Positions 9,545 through 19,450 of a stretch of 36,158 nucleotides of DNA are shown in pieces. Source of the DNA: Chara braunii (taxonomy: Eukaryota > Streptophyta > Charophyceae > Charales > Characeae); NCBI GenBank assembly GCA_003427395.1, contig BFEA01000024.1:4160475-4196632 (forward strand), given 5' to 3'. The notes below the pieces were generated by a model. The model had not been told where the DNA came from, ran no database searches, and saw only the letters and a list, made by a program, of their open reading frames with translations. The position numbers were made by a program, and so were the translations under genes. The stretch's first letter is position 1, and the number at the start of each line of letters is the position of its first letter.

Positions 9545-11734
9545 CTCTCATCTCCACATGCTCTTGGGGTAGGGGCAGTTGCTACCTGTACCGGTGGTTG
9601 CCTTTTGTTGTGCCCCAGATGCAGCGTGATTGGGCTTCTTGTATTTTGGGCAAAATTTGATGATATGCCCGAGATCTCCACAGAACACGGATTGGATCTT
9701 TCCATGCAATCCTGCCAGATGTTTTGATCCAAGCCTGGGGTTTCCAAGAGACTGCCTTCCGGTTGTCTTGGGTGCCATCCACCCCTTTTGGGAGGTGATC
9801 GACTAGAGCTAGGGCGGTTAGACGGGGGACCTTGACCCCTACCTCCCTCTTGGCGGCCTTTGTTGCCGCCAACCCCCTGGCCGCCTGACCTTCGACCACC
9901 TGAGGCCTGGCGACCTCTGCCACGGCCTCGTCCTCCTCCTTGCAACCTCCCCCCGACCACAACAACAGCATAGGAACTCCCTCTCTCTGCACTGCTTTCC
10001 TCCTCAAGTCCTCATTCAATGTCAGTGTAGGGGACTTCCTCTGCACCACCTTCCTCCATAGTCAGTACGAGAATATCTTTGGCCTCGACTTGGCCAGAGA
10101 TGGTGCGACCCTTCCACTTTTGCCCCTTTGCTAGGTCCTTATGCCAAAAAGTGGTAACTGGGATGGATTGGGCGACGAAAGCAACAACTTCTTGACTTAG
10201 AAGATCGTAGGTCATTCTAGGTTGTTGCTACTTGTCAAAGAAATGCCCTTACATTTGCTCGAGCAACGTGCGATAGAAGAGTTGAACTAGCTCTGCTTCT
10301 TTAACTCCATGGCCAGGGCACAACAACTAGTTCGTCCATCGCGGCTTTCAATGTGTGCGCACTCCTCCAAGGCGGCATGCGGATCATTTGGAGTTTATCG
10401 GATGCCCTCAATCCTCTAGTGACGTCCGCAAAGCATTCTCGCAGTGCAGCAAAGAAATCACCAAGGATGGTGATGGCAGAATATGCGACCATGTCCTTTT
10501 GGCAATGGGCGATGCATGCAAGTGACCTAGCGAACTAGTAGCTTTGTCCCTTAAAGCTTGAAAGGCTATCAACACATGGTCTTCGGGAGGTACGGCCTCT
10601 AAATATAGATAAGACTTAGTGCTAGCCTCCCAATTGTCGAAGTCTTCACCCTTCTCCCACTATAGGGCTCACGGAAACGAACTTTAACTCTTTCTCGGCG
10701 GGGTCGAGTCTCTTCTTTGGGGGTTGCTACCTTGACACCCTCAATAGCACCGATACAACACGTCTACGTCCTACAGATCGTGGCGCGCATCTCATTAGTG
10801 AGATGAACCATCTGCTTGAAAAAGTCTTGGAACCCAACCCGTATGGACTCTAGGGCTATATTGTGGCCACAAAGATGTCTTACATATTCTCGTTGAGCCG
10901 CTGGAACAGAAGCCATACTATGGGAGAGGGTGTCAATCCTTTTCCCTATCTCTGTGTTTTTACCCAACTTACCCAGCCACTCTTCTGCTACCTTCAACTC
11001 CTTCTCCATCTTATGTGCCATTTCAAGTCGCCTTGTCTTCTCCCTTCCGACTTCTTCTCCTGCTCCCTTGCCTAACAACGCAGGGGATTCGTTTCTCTCT
11101 CCAACTCCTCCCTGACTGCTTCTCTTTTGGCCTGGGGAAATGTCAACTCGACTTCTTTGTCTTCCCCGAGGGACAATACGGCCACCCATTTGTTTACAAT
11201 ATTATCCACCTTTCCTGGTGGAGCTAGAGCCGTACTCTCTTCTCCTCTCTCCTCCTTCCTTTTTTATGTGTCCGCTGCTATCTGCTTCCCTTTCCTGCTC
11301 TGCAACGGGGTCCCTTCTTCCTCGGTCTCCTCCTCCTCTTCTTCTTCGGCCAATTCCTGGGCCAGCTTCACCTCCTGCTCTTTTTCCCACGCCTCCATCT
11401 CCTCCTCCATCTTTTTCTTTCTGGCCGCTTCTTCTTCTAACAGGGCTAGTTTCTTGGCCTATTTCTCCAGAGCTTTCTTCTGTTTTCTCTCCCTCTGCTC
11501 TTGGCGAATTGCGGCAGCTTTCTCCTCTTGTTCTTCACTATACGGTCTGGTTTGGAGTCCAGACTGAGTAGTCACTGAGGAGAAAGCTGTCCTCCAGAAT
11601 CCTAACGGAAAGAGGAAAGGGAGTCGGGGCCCCCAGAGGGAGAAGCCCATGATGAAGGCAAACATAGGGTAGTCGTCCATGTTGACAGGGGCACAATTGC
11701 AACCGATTCCGCTCCTTAACACTTGACTTACCAC
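9545..11734 (-). pseudogene. gag: Ty3/Gypsy Gag polyprotein, element 3, heavily decayed
   Basis: Gag packages the retroelement RNA into virus-like particles. On the minus strand several frames together follow the gag of element 1: a long Glu/Lys-rich coiled coil (11.56-11.3 kb, with an in-frame TAG at about 11457), a middle helical region (10.76-11.19 kb), the capsid-like block containing MVAYS and RASDKLQ (10.30-10.49 kb), and the TTFWHKDL...GRTISGQV...EEGG block (10.01-10.2 kb). An Arg/Gly-rich tail and a zinc knuckle follow, near 9650-9692. The knuckle reads SVFCGDLGHIIKFC, with Ser where the first Cys of CCHC should be. Multiple stops and frameshifts make it non-functional. No pol follows: the homology stops at about 9.54 kb, near the MITE-like element. 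Upstream lie its leader, PBS and 5' LTR (12.83-15.36 kb). Confidence 0.8.
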
Positions 11735-11735
11735 C

Positions 11736-12307
11736 TACACACTGACTCTCTAGGGGACTACAAAGGTCCTCTCTTCCGCCTTGGCCGGGCTACCTCCGCC
11801 GTCGGATGCTTTCGCAACCATAATCAAGTCTCTCCACAACCGTCGGGTGCCCACGCACCCACAGTCCAATCTTGCCTGGCTTTGGCTTCCAATTGGTCCT
11901 TTGTCAACTACTCGATACTAGTCTACTTAGAAATTTGTTACTACAGAACTACTGGCTGATCATGAGGCACTTAAGGAGATCCCCCATAACTCCTCAAGAA
12001 TTATTTAACGTCGCAGTTAGGACGGCGATCACAACCAGAATTCTCTCAAAACATAGACAGATTGGACGCACGATCTACAGCTCAGAGTTCGGGTATAGTG
12101 TACCACCCAGAGCAGCCTGCCGGTCTGTACCGATCCTTGGGGGATTTTCCCCAGGACGTTTGTCGTCAGATACACCTCACCCCTACGAAGTCCCATGCAG
12201 ATATCGGCCCCTCAGCCTCTATAAGACCACATGCATGAAACCTATACAACCTCGACAGGAGTACCGCACTGCAGTAAGAGATGACAGACCCTACACAATA
12301 GACTCTA
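11736..12307. repeat. 0.57-kb dispersed direct repeat, copy A
   Basis: Begins CTGACTCTCTAGGGGACTA and runs collinearly with 18872-19437, with many identical stretches, for example GTCTCTCCACAACCGTCGGG and GATCCCCCATAACTCCTCA. It sits directly upstream (minus sense) of the element-3 gag, between gag and PBS. Both copies have plus-strand frames but share no recognised domain. Copy B has a further 31 bp on its left that resemble the putative LTR start at 35820. Confidence 0.85.
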
Positions 12308-12399
12308 CTGCAGCAAGTACCAGGTGAGTGTGCAACATCCACATAGCATAAAGGACAAGGGCTAGGGCTTATACCGCTCCTTGCTCCGCACTCTAACTT

Positions 12400-12516
12400 G
12401 GTCAACTGCGCCGGTCTACACCTTGACCACCCTGGTCAACCCTGGTCAACAACAGTCAACATCGGTCAACACTCCAATCAACATCGGTCAACACGCCGGT
12501 CAACACTCTGGTCAAC
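12400..12516. repeat. Phased GGTCAAC array in the element-3 leader
   Basis: Exact GGTCAAC occurs at 12400, 12434, 12444, 12464, 12486, 12498 and 12510, with variants AGTCAAC at 12454 and AATCAAC at 12476. From 12434 onward the spacing is 10, 10, 10, 12, 10, 12 and 12 bp, close to one helical turn. On the minus strand, the sense of element 3, the word is GTTGACC, which contains the TTGAC core bound by plant WRKY factors. It lies between PBS and gag. Binding is inference. Confidence 0.7.
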
Positions 12517-12831
12517 CCTCTGACGACCCGGCTATGGCAGCTTCCTCTCCCTTTGTCACCTTCAGCAACTTCACCCTCTTCTTCTTCGTCCTCAAGCTCG
12601 ACTACGGCCGACTTCTTCTTCCTTTCCGTCGGCTATGGCTGCTACCACCTTCTTCTTCGTCACCTCTCTTTCTATCCCGTCATTCTTCTTCTTCTCCAAG
12701 CTATCCACTATGGCAGTCTTCCTTGCTCACATGCATCCCTCTCTCACTATCGTCACTGTCTTCTTCGAGTCAGTCGACTTCTTCTTCGCCTCCTCTGACT
12801 TTTGCGATGCTTGAGCAGACAACGGGAACCA

Positions 12832-12843
12832 GCTTCGATGCCA
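12832..12843 (-). promoter_or_regulatory. Primer-binding site of element 3 (initiator-Met-tRNA-like)
   Basis: One base after the LTR end (CA at 12845-12846, minus sense), the minus strand reads TGGCATCGAAGC followed by TGGTT. This is close to the TGGTATCAGAGC primer-binding site that matches the 3' end of plant initiator tRNA-Met. It marks where reverse transcription would start and fixes the LTR boundary. Confidence 0.5.
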
Positions 12844-13129
12844 CTGCAATCAGACTTGTCTTGATTTCACTTCCAACATGCATACATGCAGGTGCCGATG
12901 GCAAAACAACTTCCTCAAAGTAGAATCGGGAACAAGCGTGAGATGGCGCAGTGCGCCCAACAGAAAACTCAGAGATATGGCCTTCAGCCAGGAACTCAGC
13001 TCAAGTCAACTTGTCACATCTTGTGGCTATGGCGTCTGAAAGCCAGTCTGAAATTCCCACCCGAACACTGTATCCACCATCAGACACACTCACACTCACT
13101 CACACACACCTACACACGCACTAGGATCT

Positions 13130-14410
13130 ACCCTGAATGCCTACGCGCGCGCGCACACACACACACACACACACAATCAGTTTTAGGTATGGTTGTTTTA
13201 CCTCTTGCTCCTATTTTTTTTCTAAGTGCTTTTTGTGTCTCTAGGCGAGCACCCTCTAGCAGTGCTAAACAGTGTGGTTCCTCGTTTGGAGTGCCAACTG
13301 CACTCTTAGGGGGGCCGCTCTGTTCGGGATGTCTGTGTTGCCTGTCGGTGATGATGCATGGTCGTCCGAGTGTCCCCCTGGCTCAGCGGGTGATGGGAAC
13401 CAACAGTCTGCGGGGTTCTATTGTGATGTGAGTCGCTGCACGGTTGCTGAGCTGCTTGTCCGTGTGCCCTGTCGGCCTTCAGTGTCCTTTGCGTGCATGC
13501 CTTGTAGTTTGGTTGCCGTGTTGGTGGTGCCTTGTGCTTCGCTGCACGGCTGATGAGCTGCTCGTCTGCTTGCCCTGTTGGCCTTCCGCATCCTTTACTT
13601 GCTTGCGTGCCTTGTAGTCTGGTCGCCTTGCTGATGTTGCCTTGCGCTTCACCGCACGGTTGCCCAGCTGCTTGTCCACTTGCCCTGCCGTTCCTTGCAG
13701 TCGTCTTTGGTGATAAGCAGTTGGGCTGCCGCTACTGTGTTGCCTGGTGCTCCACAGGGTTGCTGCCCCCTGCTGTGTCCCGCTTGGGGACAGTCTGCCT
13801 TCAACATGGGTCAAAGGGTTCATGACCCAAACCATCAAATACGGGGATTCCGCAGATTGTCGAGGGTTCACCCTCCTGATGAGTCGGTGCACTTCCGAAG
13901 AAACAATCTTGTCATCATCAGTTTTTATTTTTTTTCGGTCTTTGAAACTTTTATGGACTTGTATTTTTTTTTCTGATTTGCCTGCCTTGTGTGCTTGTTG
14001 TTGTCTGCCCTCCCGCCTCCTTGGTGTGTTTGTGTGTCGTCTGCCCTTCCACCTCCCCTGTGCCCTCCAGCCTTTGTCCTTCGCTGTTGCTTGTCATTCC
14101 ATGCGTTATCACGTCATGCCTTTATTGCCTGCTTGGTGTCGTTGTGTGTCATCTGCCCTCCCGCCTCCCCCATGCCCTCCATCCTATGTGGGACGCAGAA
14201 AACTGGTTGTGGTTAGCCATGGATGTATGAAGTAGCTTCAGAGAAGTAAAGTGGCAGCTTGTTTGTTTTTTTGTGTGGCCTGTCATTTTAAGCTGGCAGG
14301 GTAGCATGGATGGGTGGCAGTTAAAACGGCATGTGATGGGCTATGAGTGGACCTGGTGTACCACTGATTGTATAGTGTAGTTACATGGCGGAAGCGCTGT
14401 GAGATAATTT
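13130..14410. mobile_element. Nested insertion inside the LTR, with CA repeats at both edges
   Basis: Compared with the other family-1 LTRs, this stretch interrupts the CA tract: (CG)n(CA)n lies at about 13144-13174 on one side and (CA)n at about 14416-14434 on the other. The interior is T/G/C-rich with tandem repeats and shows no transposase or RT. Near the right edge, ACATGGCGGAAGCGCTGTGAG (about 14383-14403) resembles a segment of the same LTR in opposite orientation, so part of the insert may itself be LTR-derived. Exact borders are uncertain. Confidence 0.5.
13435..13690 (+). repeat. Tandem repeat, about 106-110 bp period, 2.4 copies
   Basis: Units start at 13435 (GCTGCACGGTTGCTGAGCTG), 13541 (GCTGCACGGCTGATGAGCTG) and 13651 (ACCGCACGGTTGCCCAGCTG). 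Each continues with CTTGTC...TTGCCCTG and GCCTTGTAGT.TGGT.GCC. A second, similar pair with a 112-bp offset (TTGGTGTxGTTGTGTGTC and TCTGCCCTCCCGCCTCC) lies at 14021 and 14133. Confidence 0.75.
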
Positions 14411-14623
14411 CCGAACACACACACACACACACACTAACAGCTGACTTCGTCACACTGGCAGCTATGGCCGCCGTCGTCTTTCTCCTCACTAGCGGCATGG
14501 CCTCTCGCCCTCTTCCACCTTTCGGCTTCCTGCTGACCACCTGTGACTCAACGCACAAGTCACTGAAGCAGCACTTCCATGTAGTGCGCAGGTGAATGAA
14601 TGAATGGCTGGGCGCTGCCTCTT

Positions 14624-14630
14624 ATTTATA
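14624..14630 (-). promoter_or_regulatory. LTR TATA box, duplicated copy 1
   Basis: In minus sense AGTATAAATAAGAGGCAGCGCCC. The TATAAAT core and the following GAGGCAG(C/T)GCCC are conserved in all family-1 LTRs of the window, which supports a core-promoter role for the retroelement transcript. Confidence 0.6.
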
Positions 14631-14987
14631 CTGTTTCGTTTTGTGGTCTGGCCTGCCGGTCCCAGGCCCTTGGACGTGCAGTTCCACTCTGGTACTTGCT
14701 GCTGGACTGGGACTGCCCATACCTGTTCCTCTTAGGGGCTGACTGGGGACCCTTGACGTTTCGGAGACCGATGATCCGCCTCCTACTGACTCCCAAACGT
14801 CAGGTTGACTCTTCAAAGGACATAGGGCCCCTTGACCTCTGGAAAGGTCAACTGTAAACTTGCCTTTTCCGGGAACTTACGGACGACCCTAAGACTCCTA
14901 AACAACTGACGTACGGATCAAACCCCACATGACCCAACTTCCAAGTAGTGCGCAGGTGAATGAATGAATGGCTGGGCGCTGCCTCTT

Positions 14988-14994
14988 ATTTATA
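14988..14994 (-). promoter_or_regulatory. LTR TATA box, duplicated copy 2
   Basis: Same TATAAAT core and flanks as the copy at 14624-14630, offset by exactly 364 bp. It is the upstream one of the two in the sense of the LTR. Confidence 0.6.
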
Positions 14995-15536
14995 CTGTTT
15001 TGTTTGGTGGTCTGGCCTGCCGGTCCCAGGCCCTTGGACATGCAGTTCCACTCTGGTACTTGCTGCTGGACTGGGACTGCCTATACCTGTTCCTCTTAGG
15101 GGCTGACTGGGGACTCTTGACGTTTCAGAGACCGATGGTCCGCCTGGTTGACTCTTCAAAGGACATAGGGCCCCTTGACATCTGGAAAGGTAAACTGTAA
15201 ACTTGCCTTTTCAGGGAACTTACGGATGACCCTAAGACTCCTAAACAACTGACCTACGGATCAAACCCCACATGACCCAACTCATACACACAAGAGGAGG
15301 TCTGGGGACCGAGTCCCGGTATCTGCAATTGTCGCGCAAGCTGGGTGAAACCCTTTCAGCTAGCTGGCTAAGTAGCTACAAAGACCTTCTACTGTGTTTG
15401 TTTATTGAAAAAAAAACTCGACGAATGAAGAGAAACAGCACAAAAATCTTTTCAATCCAACACCGTTTGCTTGAGAAGAAGTTTCTGTCATTCATCGCAA
15501 ACTTTGTCGTTGGTAAGAACTTGCACAATTTCAGTT

Positions 15537-16526
15537 TGAAACGGTTTTCACCTTTGCAGAGGCAGATGCAGATCCCAGGGCTCGATTCCCAGACCTTCCT
15601 TACCCATGTACAGTATCAAGTCGACCCCTGAGTGTTTGAACCCGTGACCTGTGTTGTGGTAGTTGTTTGTTGCCTGTCGTAGGTTTTTATAGTGGTAGGG
15701 GTTCGATCTGTAGGTCTGTCAAGTAGGAGTCACAGCTCTGTAGAAGTCATAGCTGTAGATGTTCTGAAGGTCAAGATTTTAGCTGCTACAGTCCTGAAAG
15801 GTCAAGGTCGTAGCTGCTACCGTATTCGAGAGGCCAAGTCCACAGACTTCCGGAAGGTCCGGAAGTGACCTTTCAGAGTTGCCTCACATTCAGCCAGAGG
15901 CAAGTGGGCAAGTGGTGAGCCGAACTGCGTTATGTCGGCAGTGCGACTGCATCGAGTTGGCAGTGCAAACCCATGCAGTCAGCAGTACCGGTCCCAGTCA
16001 GTCAGAGTCCAGTCAAGCAAGTGCCGTGTGGGACTGGTGCACCAAGGGCCTGGGAAAGGGGCAGACCAACGAGTTACAGAAGTATAAATCAAGAGGCAGT
16101 GCCCATCCATTCATTCATTCGCTGCGTAAGCCATGCGGAAGCGCTACTTCAGCGTCTTGTGCGAAGGTGGTCTGCAGGTTGCCCGAAGACGAAGTGGGCT
16201 GGAGAGCGAAATCGTAGCCATAGTCAGGAGAGGTAGAGCGGCCATAGCCGCGATAGGAGCAAGATAGACTTAGTGTGTGTGCGTGTGGGAGTATTCAGGG
16301 TGATCCAGAGTTGGGAAGAGTTGAGGCGTGTGAACAGTGGTGTTGGATGGGATGACGAGAGTTGGGATGTACAGGGGCTGTTGCGCCATAGCCTTTTGAA
16401 GTGGTTTGCATCTGAACTGCGTTCTCGATTGCCATATCTCTGAGCTTTGAGTGGGCGCCCTGTCCCAGTGTGAATTGCCATCTGGTTGCATGTATGCGAA
16501 GTGGAAAGAAAGCGAGTCTGATTGCA
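15537..16526 (+). repeat. Family-1 LTR, plus orientation, probably solo
   Basis: Starts TGAAACGGTTTTCACC at 15537 and ends GTCTGATTGCA at 16526 (990 bp), opposite in direction to the LTRs of elements 1 and 3. AGTT lies directly on both sides (15533-15536 and 16527-16530), compatible with a short target-site duplication. TTGGTAGAACTCC after the end might be a decayed primer-binding site, but no gag follows. Its reading frames are not genes. Confidence 0.75.
16083..16089 (+). promoter_or_regulatory. LTR TATA box of the plus-strand LTR
   Basis: AAGTATAAATCAAGAGGCAGTGCCC, about 546 bp into the LTR, is the homologue of the TATA boxes at 14624, 14988 and 20644. U3 would end about 30 bp downstream, within the CATTCATTCATTC stretch. 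Confidence 0.6.
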
Positions 16527-17083
16527 AGTTGGTAGAACTCCGTCGTTCAGGATTCTGCCAAAAACAAAAAAGTTGACAAAAACATTCAATTGTTTTGAGA
16601 ACACCAACGAAAGAAGAGAGGGGCTAGAAAGCGGACAAGTTTGTGGGAATAATTTCCTAGTGGATTGTCTGCGGATCTTGTCCATGGATTCAACTTGGGA
16701 AGCCTGCTTAAATCCTCGCTTACTTGTGGTGGATTTCGTCGTGTAGACGCAGTGGTGAGCTTTATTCCCTTAGCGTTATCGTATACTGGTAGCTTCCACT
16801 CCGCCAGAACTGCGCAGACAAAAGGAGAGAGTGAAGCAACATGCCAACTTTATTTCCTGTGCGAAATCGCCGCACTGTCAATGAGAACCAGTGAAAAACA
16901 GACAAGTTACAAAAAACACAAAGAAAACAAACAAACAAACGACAAAAACTGCAGCATGTGTAGCTTGTGTTACGATCCTGGTCATTTCCAAAGTGCAAAT
17001 TCACAATGAAAGACAATGCCACCCAATTGCGAAAGAAATGAAAGCACTTGCAAAGAGATAGAGACCAGAGGAGAGAGAAAGAA
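16527..17083. other. No recognisable gene
   Basis: A-rich sequence between the LTR and the microsatellite. No gag-like frame follows the LTR, which argues that the LTR is solo or that its element was lost. Confidence 0.4.
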
Positions 17084-17179
17084 AGAAGAAGAAGAAGAAG
17101 AAGAAGAAGAAGAAGAAGAAGAAGAAGAAGAAAAAGAAGAAGAAGAAGAAGAAGAAGAAGAAGAAGAAGAAGAAGAAGA
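17084..17179 (+). repeat. (AAG)n microsatellite, about 32 units
   Basis: Nearly pure AAG repeat with one A-rich interruption near 17130. Frames through it give poly-Glu, poly-Arg, poly-Phe or poly-Ser and are not genes. Confidence 0.97.
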
Positions 17180-17315
17180 TGTACACCAGCAAGACCAATG
17201 ATAATTCCCCCTTCTCTCTCCACCTTCCTCCTCCTCCTTCACTTCGTCAATCTTAATAACAATGAATGGATGAACCAGAATCAATATCCGAAGTTCCCTC
17301 TTACTGCTGACTCAA

Positions 17316-17316
<1 letters not shown>

Positions 17317-17369
<53 letters not shown>

Positions 17370-17370
17370 G
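17317..17370 (+). repeat. (CAA)n microsatellite, about 18 units
   Basis: Pure ACA/CAA repeat ending at CAACAAG, about 140 bp from the AAG tract and directly before the 0.78-kb repeat copy. Confidence 0.97.
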
Positions 17371-17375
17371 TTCAC

Positions 17376-18150
17376 CATAGCTATGGCTTCCCTCCTTCTG
17401 CCTCCTCTCTCATGCATAGGCTATGGCGGTATCTGAGGGCCCTGCCCTCCTGTCCAAAGGACAACCCAAAGCAGCTATGGCGCTGCACTCCTGTCCTAAG
17501 GACAACCCAAAGCAGCTATGATGCTGCTGACTGGTCCGCCATGCCTGACTCTGCCTCGAGCTTCCTTGGTGCCGCACTACCCCAACTGGGGCCTTCCAGA
17601 TGCAGCGCCCAACAAGGTGATGAAGACGGTGTCCACCATAGCCAGGTAGGTGCATCGCCACTCTCCTCCTTAGCCCCCTTCTTCCTCCTCCTCAAGCTGG
17701 GCTGCTCGCCATAGTCAGGCTGAGCGCCAGCTGCCCTTCACCTCCAAGCAGCGCTGTATCGGCCAGCGCTGCGCTCTGGCAGCATGTCGCCAATCCTTGC
17801 ATACCGCAAATGAGGAGGAGCTACTTGCTCCTCCGAAAGATATAGCGGCCTACTGGCCTCCTGGGCGGTGACTTCCTAGGCCGAGCGGCCTCCCAGCAAC
17901 CGGTACCTCCTCCCTTTCGGAGGGAAACATCATTGCAGGCTCTGCTAACCTCCGGAAAGGCCCTAGACCCGGGCTACTTGGACTGGTACCGGCCTACCTC
18001 TATCCTACCGCTACTAGGCCTCTAAAAATGCCAACTTTTTGTCTTCTTCTGCTCGGCCTCCAGTACCCGACACTCCTACCACTACTCGAGTGGTACCGGC
18101 CTACCTGCTACTTGAGTGTTTTTCCCCGCTGCTAAGTGTCACGGGCCTAC
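17376..18150. repeat. 0.78-kb dispersed direct repeat, copy 1
   Basis: Collinear with 19451-20240 from CACCATAG/GCTATGGCTTCC to GTGTC(A/G)CGGGCCTAC. Shared landmarks include CCTCGAGCTTCCTTGGTGC, AGATGCAGCGCCCAACAAGG, GATATAGCGGCCTACTGG and GGTACCTCCTCCCTTTCG. It contains three exact GCTATGGC octamers (17380, 17420, 17474). No coding domain is recognised; it may be an LTR or leader of another family. Confidence 0.85.
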
Positions 18151-18248
18151 CCCCGTTACTTGAGTGTTTACCCCCCTGCAACCCTCAAAGTCATGGCCAC
18201 AGGTAAGTACCGGCCCTGCGGGGCCTTGCAACCAACAAGTACCCTTGC

Positions 18249-18427
18249 GGGTCACACACACACTCAACCGACAAGCACTCAGACAGACATGCAAACCAGC
18301 AGGCACGCACACACACACAGACTTGGAAACCACAGCAGAATGCGGGAATCACAGCAAGGCATTCATTCCAGTGGCAAGTCCCAGAAATCAGCAGTGTTCT
18401 CAGTCTGTGTTTTGGCGGGTCATTATA
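18249..18427 (-). repeat. 179-bp solo-LTR-like unit of the element-2 family
   Basis: In minus sense it starts TATAATGACCCGCC and ends GTGTGTGTGACCC. It matches the 3' LTR of element 2 (25658-25836), also 179 bp, along its whole length. CTTGC (plus sense) lies directly on both sides (18244-18248 and 18428-18432), as expected of a 5-bp target-site duplication. The element-2 copy is also followed by the same five bases, so the true end could instead lie a few bases further out. Confidence 0.7.
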
Positions 18428-18432
18428 CTTGC

Positions 18433-18840
18433 CAGATTGTAGTGGAAGATAACATCCTCCAATTACTCATTTGGTGAGCAGCAGAATGACGCCCAAAGTA
18501 GTGATATTACGACGGTAAGGAAACGAGGCAGATAAAACGAAAAATAAAAAAATGAAAAACAATGAAAAAGAAAAATCATCAAAACTTTAGGAAAAAGAGA
18601 AGAAAAAGATAATGAAAGCACTGAAATGTGTATGTGATTCTCTCATCACCTCCGCAGTGCAGCACAAACAAACCATTCCTTATATTTTTCGTTCCTTTCT
18701 TTTTCCCTTGTTTTTTCCTCCCTTTACTTTTCCCTTCCTTTTCTTTTTTTCCGTTTTCCTTTTTTTTGTATAACCTTAAATGAAGTTAATTATTTTCCTC
18801 TTCTGACAGGGAAACACGCCTGGCCAGTAGAGGTTATAGC
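18433..18840. other. No recognisable gene; A-rich then pyrimidine-rich tract
   Basis: 18540-18620 is very A-rich (AAAAATGAAAAAC-like) and 18680-18770 is T/C-rich. This may be simple-sequence decay. No coding content. Confidence 0.5.
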
Positions 18841-19437
18841 TGCAATAAATCGCAGTTTCCCAGTGGGGCTGTACACTGACTCTCTAGGGGACTACAAAGG
18901 TCCTCTCTTCGCCTTGGCCAGGCTACCTCCGCTGTTGGATGCTTTCGCAACCACAATCAAGTCTCTCCACAACCGTCGGGTGCCCGTGCACCCACAGTCC
19001 AATCTTGCCTGGCTTTGGCTTCCAATTGGTCCTTTGTCAACTACTCGATACTAGTCTTCTTAGAAATTTGTTACTACAGAACTACTGGCTGATCAGGAGG
19101 CATTTAAGGAGATCCCCCATAACTCCTCATGAATTATTTAACGTCGCAGTTAGGATGGCGATCACAGCCAGAATTCTCTCAAAACATAGACAGATTGGAC
19201 ACACGATCTGCAGCTTGTCAATCAGGTATAGTGTACCACCCAGAGCAGCCTGTCAATCTGTACCGGTCCTTGGGGGCTTTTCTCCAGGATGTCTGTCGTC
19301 AGATACACCTCACCCCTACTAAGTCCCGTGCAGATATCGGCCCCTCAGCCTCTATCAGACCACATGCATGAAACCTATACAACCTTGACAGGAGTGACTC
19401 ACTGCAGTAAGAGATGACAGATTCTACACAATACTCT
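18841..19437. repeat. 0.57-kb dispersed direct repeat, copy B, with LTR-like start
   Basis: Collinear with 11736-12307 from position 18872 on. The first 37 bp (TGCAATAAATCGCAGTTTCC and onward to GGGCTGTACACT) resemble 35820-35856, which follows a polypurine tract. This raises the possibility that the unit is an LTR of the family represented by the integrase remnant at 35.2 kb. The similarity to 35.8 kb does not continue beyond about 37 bp. Confidence 0.6.
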
Positions 19438-19450
19438 TACCGCTGACATC

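Larger units (their letters stand above)
14581..15288 (-). repeat. 364-bp tandem duplication carrying the LTR promoter
   Basis: 14581-14944 and 14945-15288 both run from GTAGTGCGCAGGTGAATGAA to GATCAAACCCCACATGACCC with few differences; the second copy lacks about 20 bp near 15140. Each unit contains the LTR TATA box and the conserved segment just downstream of it, so this LTR has two promoter cores in line. Confidence 0.9.
12845..15358 (-). repeat. Family-1 LTR, 5' LTR of element 3, enlarged by insertion and duplication
   Basis: In minus sense it starts TGAAAGGGTTTCACC at 15358 and ends GTCTGATTGCA at 12845, matching the ends of the LTRs at 21086-20241 and 15537-16526. Shared internal blocks are AACTCAGAGATATGG (plus sense, about 12970), a CA-repeat tract, GGCAGCTATGGCCGCC (14457-14472) and GAATGAATGAATGGCTGGGCGCTGCC with a TATA box. 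Subtracting the 1.28-kb nested insertion and one copy of the 364-bp duplication leaves about 0.87 kb, the size of the family. PBS, leader and gag of element 3 follow on the minus strand. Confidence 0.75.

Noticed and set aside
11736-12327. 0.57-kb repeat as a protein-coding gene
   Set aside because: Both copies are open in short, different frames with stops at different places and no recognised motif; better explained as a non-coding repeat.
13747-14235. Cys/Leu/Pro-rich plus-strand frame resembling a secreted protein
   Set aside because: It lies in tandem CCTCCC/TGTGTG repeats inside the nested insertion; several frames are open at once, as expected of repeats.
15272-15631. 119-codon plus-strand frame
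   Set aside because: It crosses the boundary of two oppositely oriented LTRs and half of it is LTR sequence.
17001-17380. Long frames of poly-Phe, poly-Ser, poly-Glu, poly-Arg and poly-Thr
   Set aside because: They are translations of the AAG and CAA microsatellites and have no other content.
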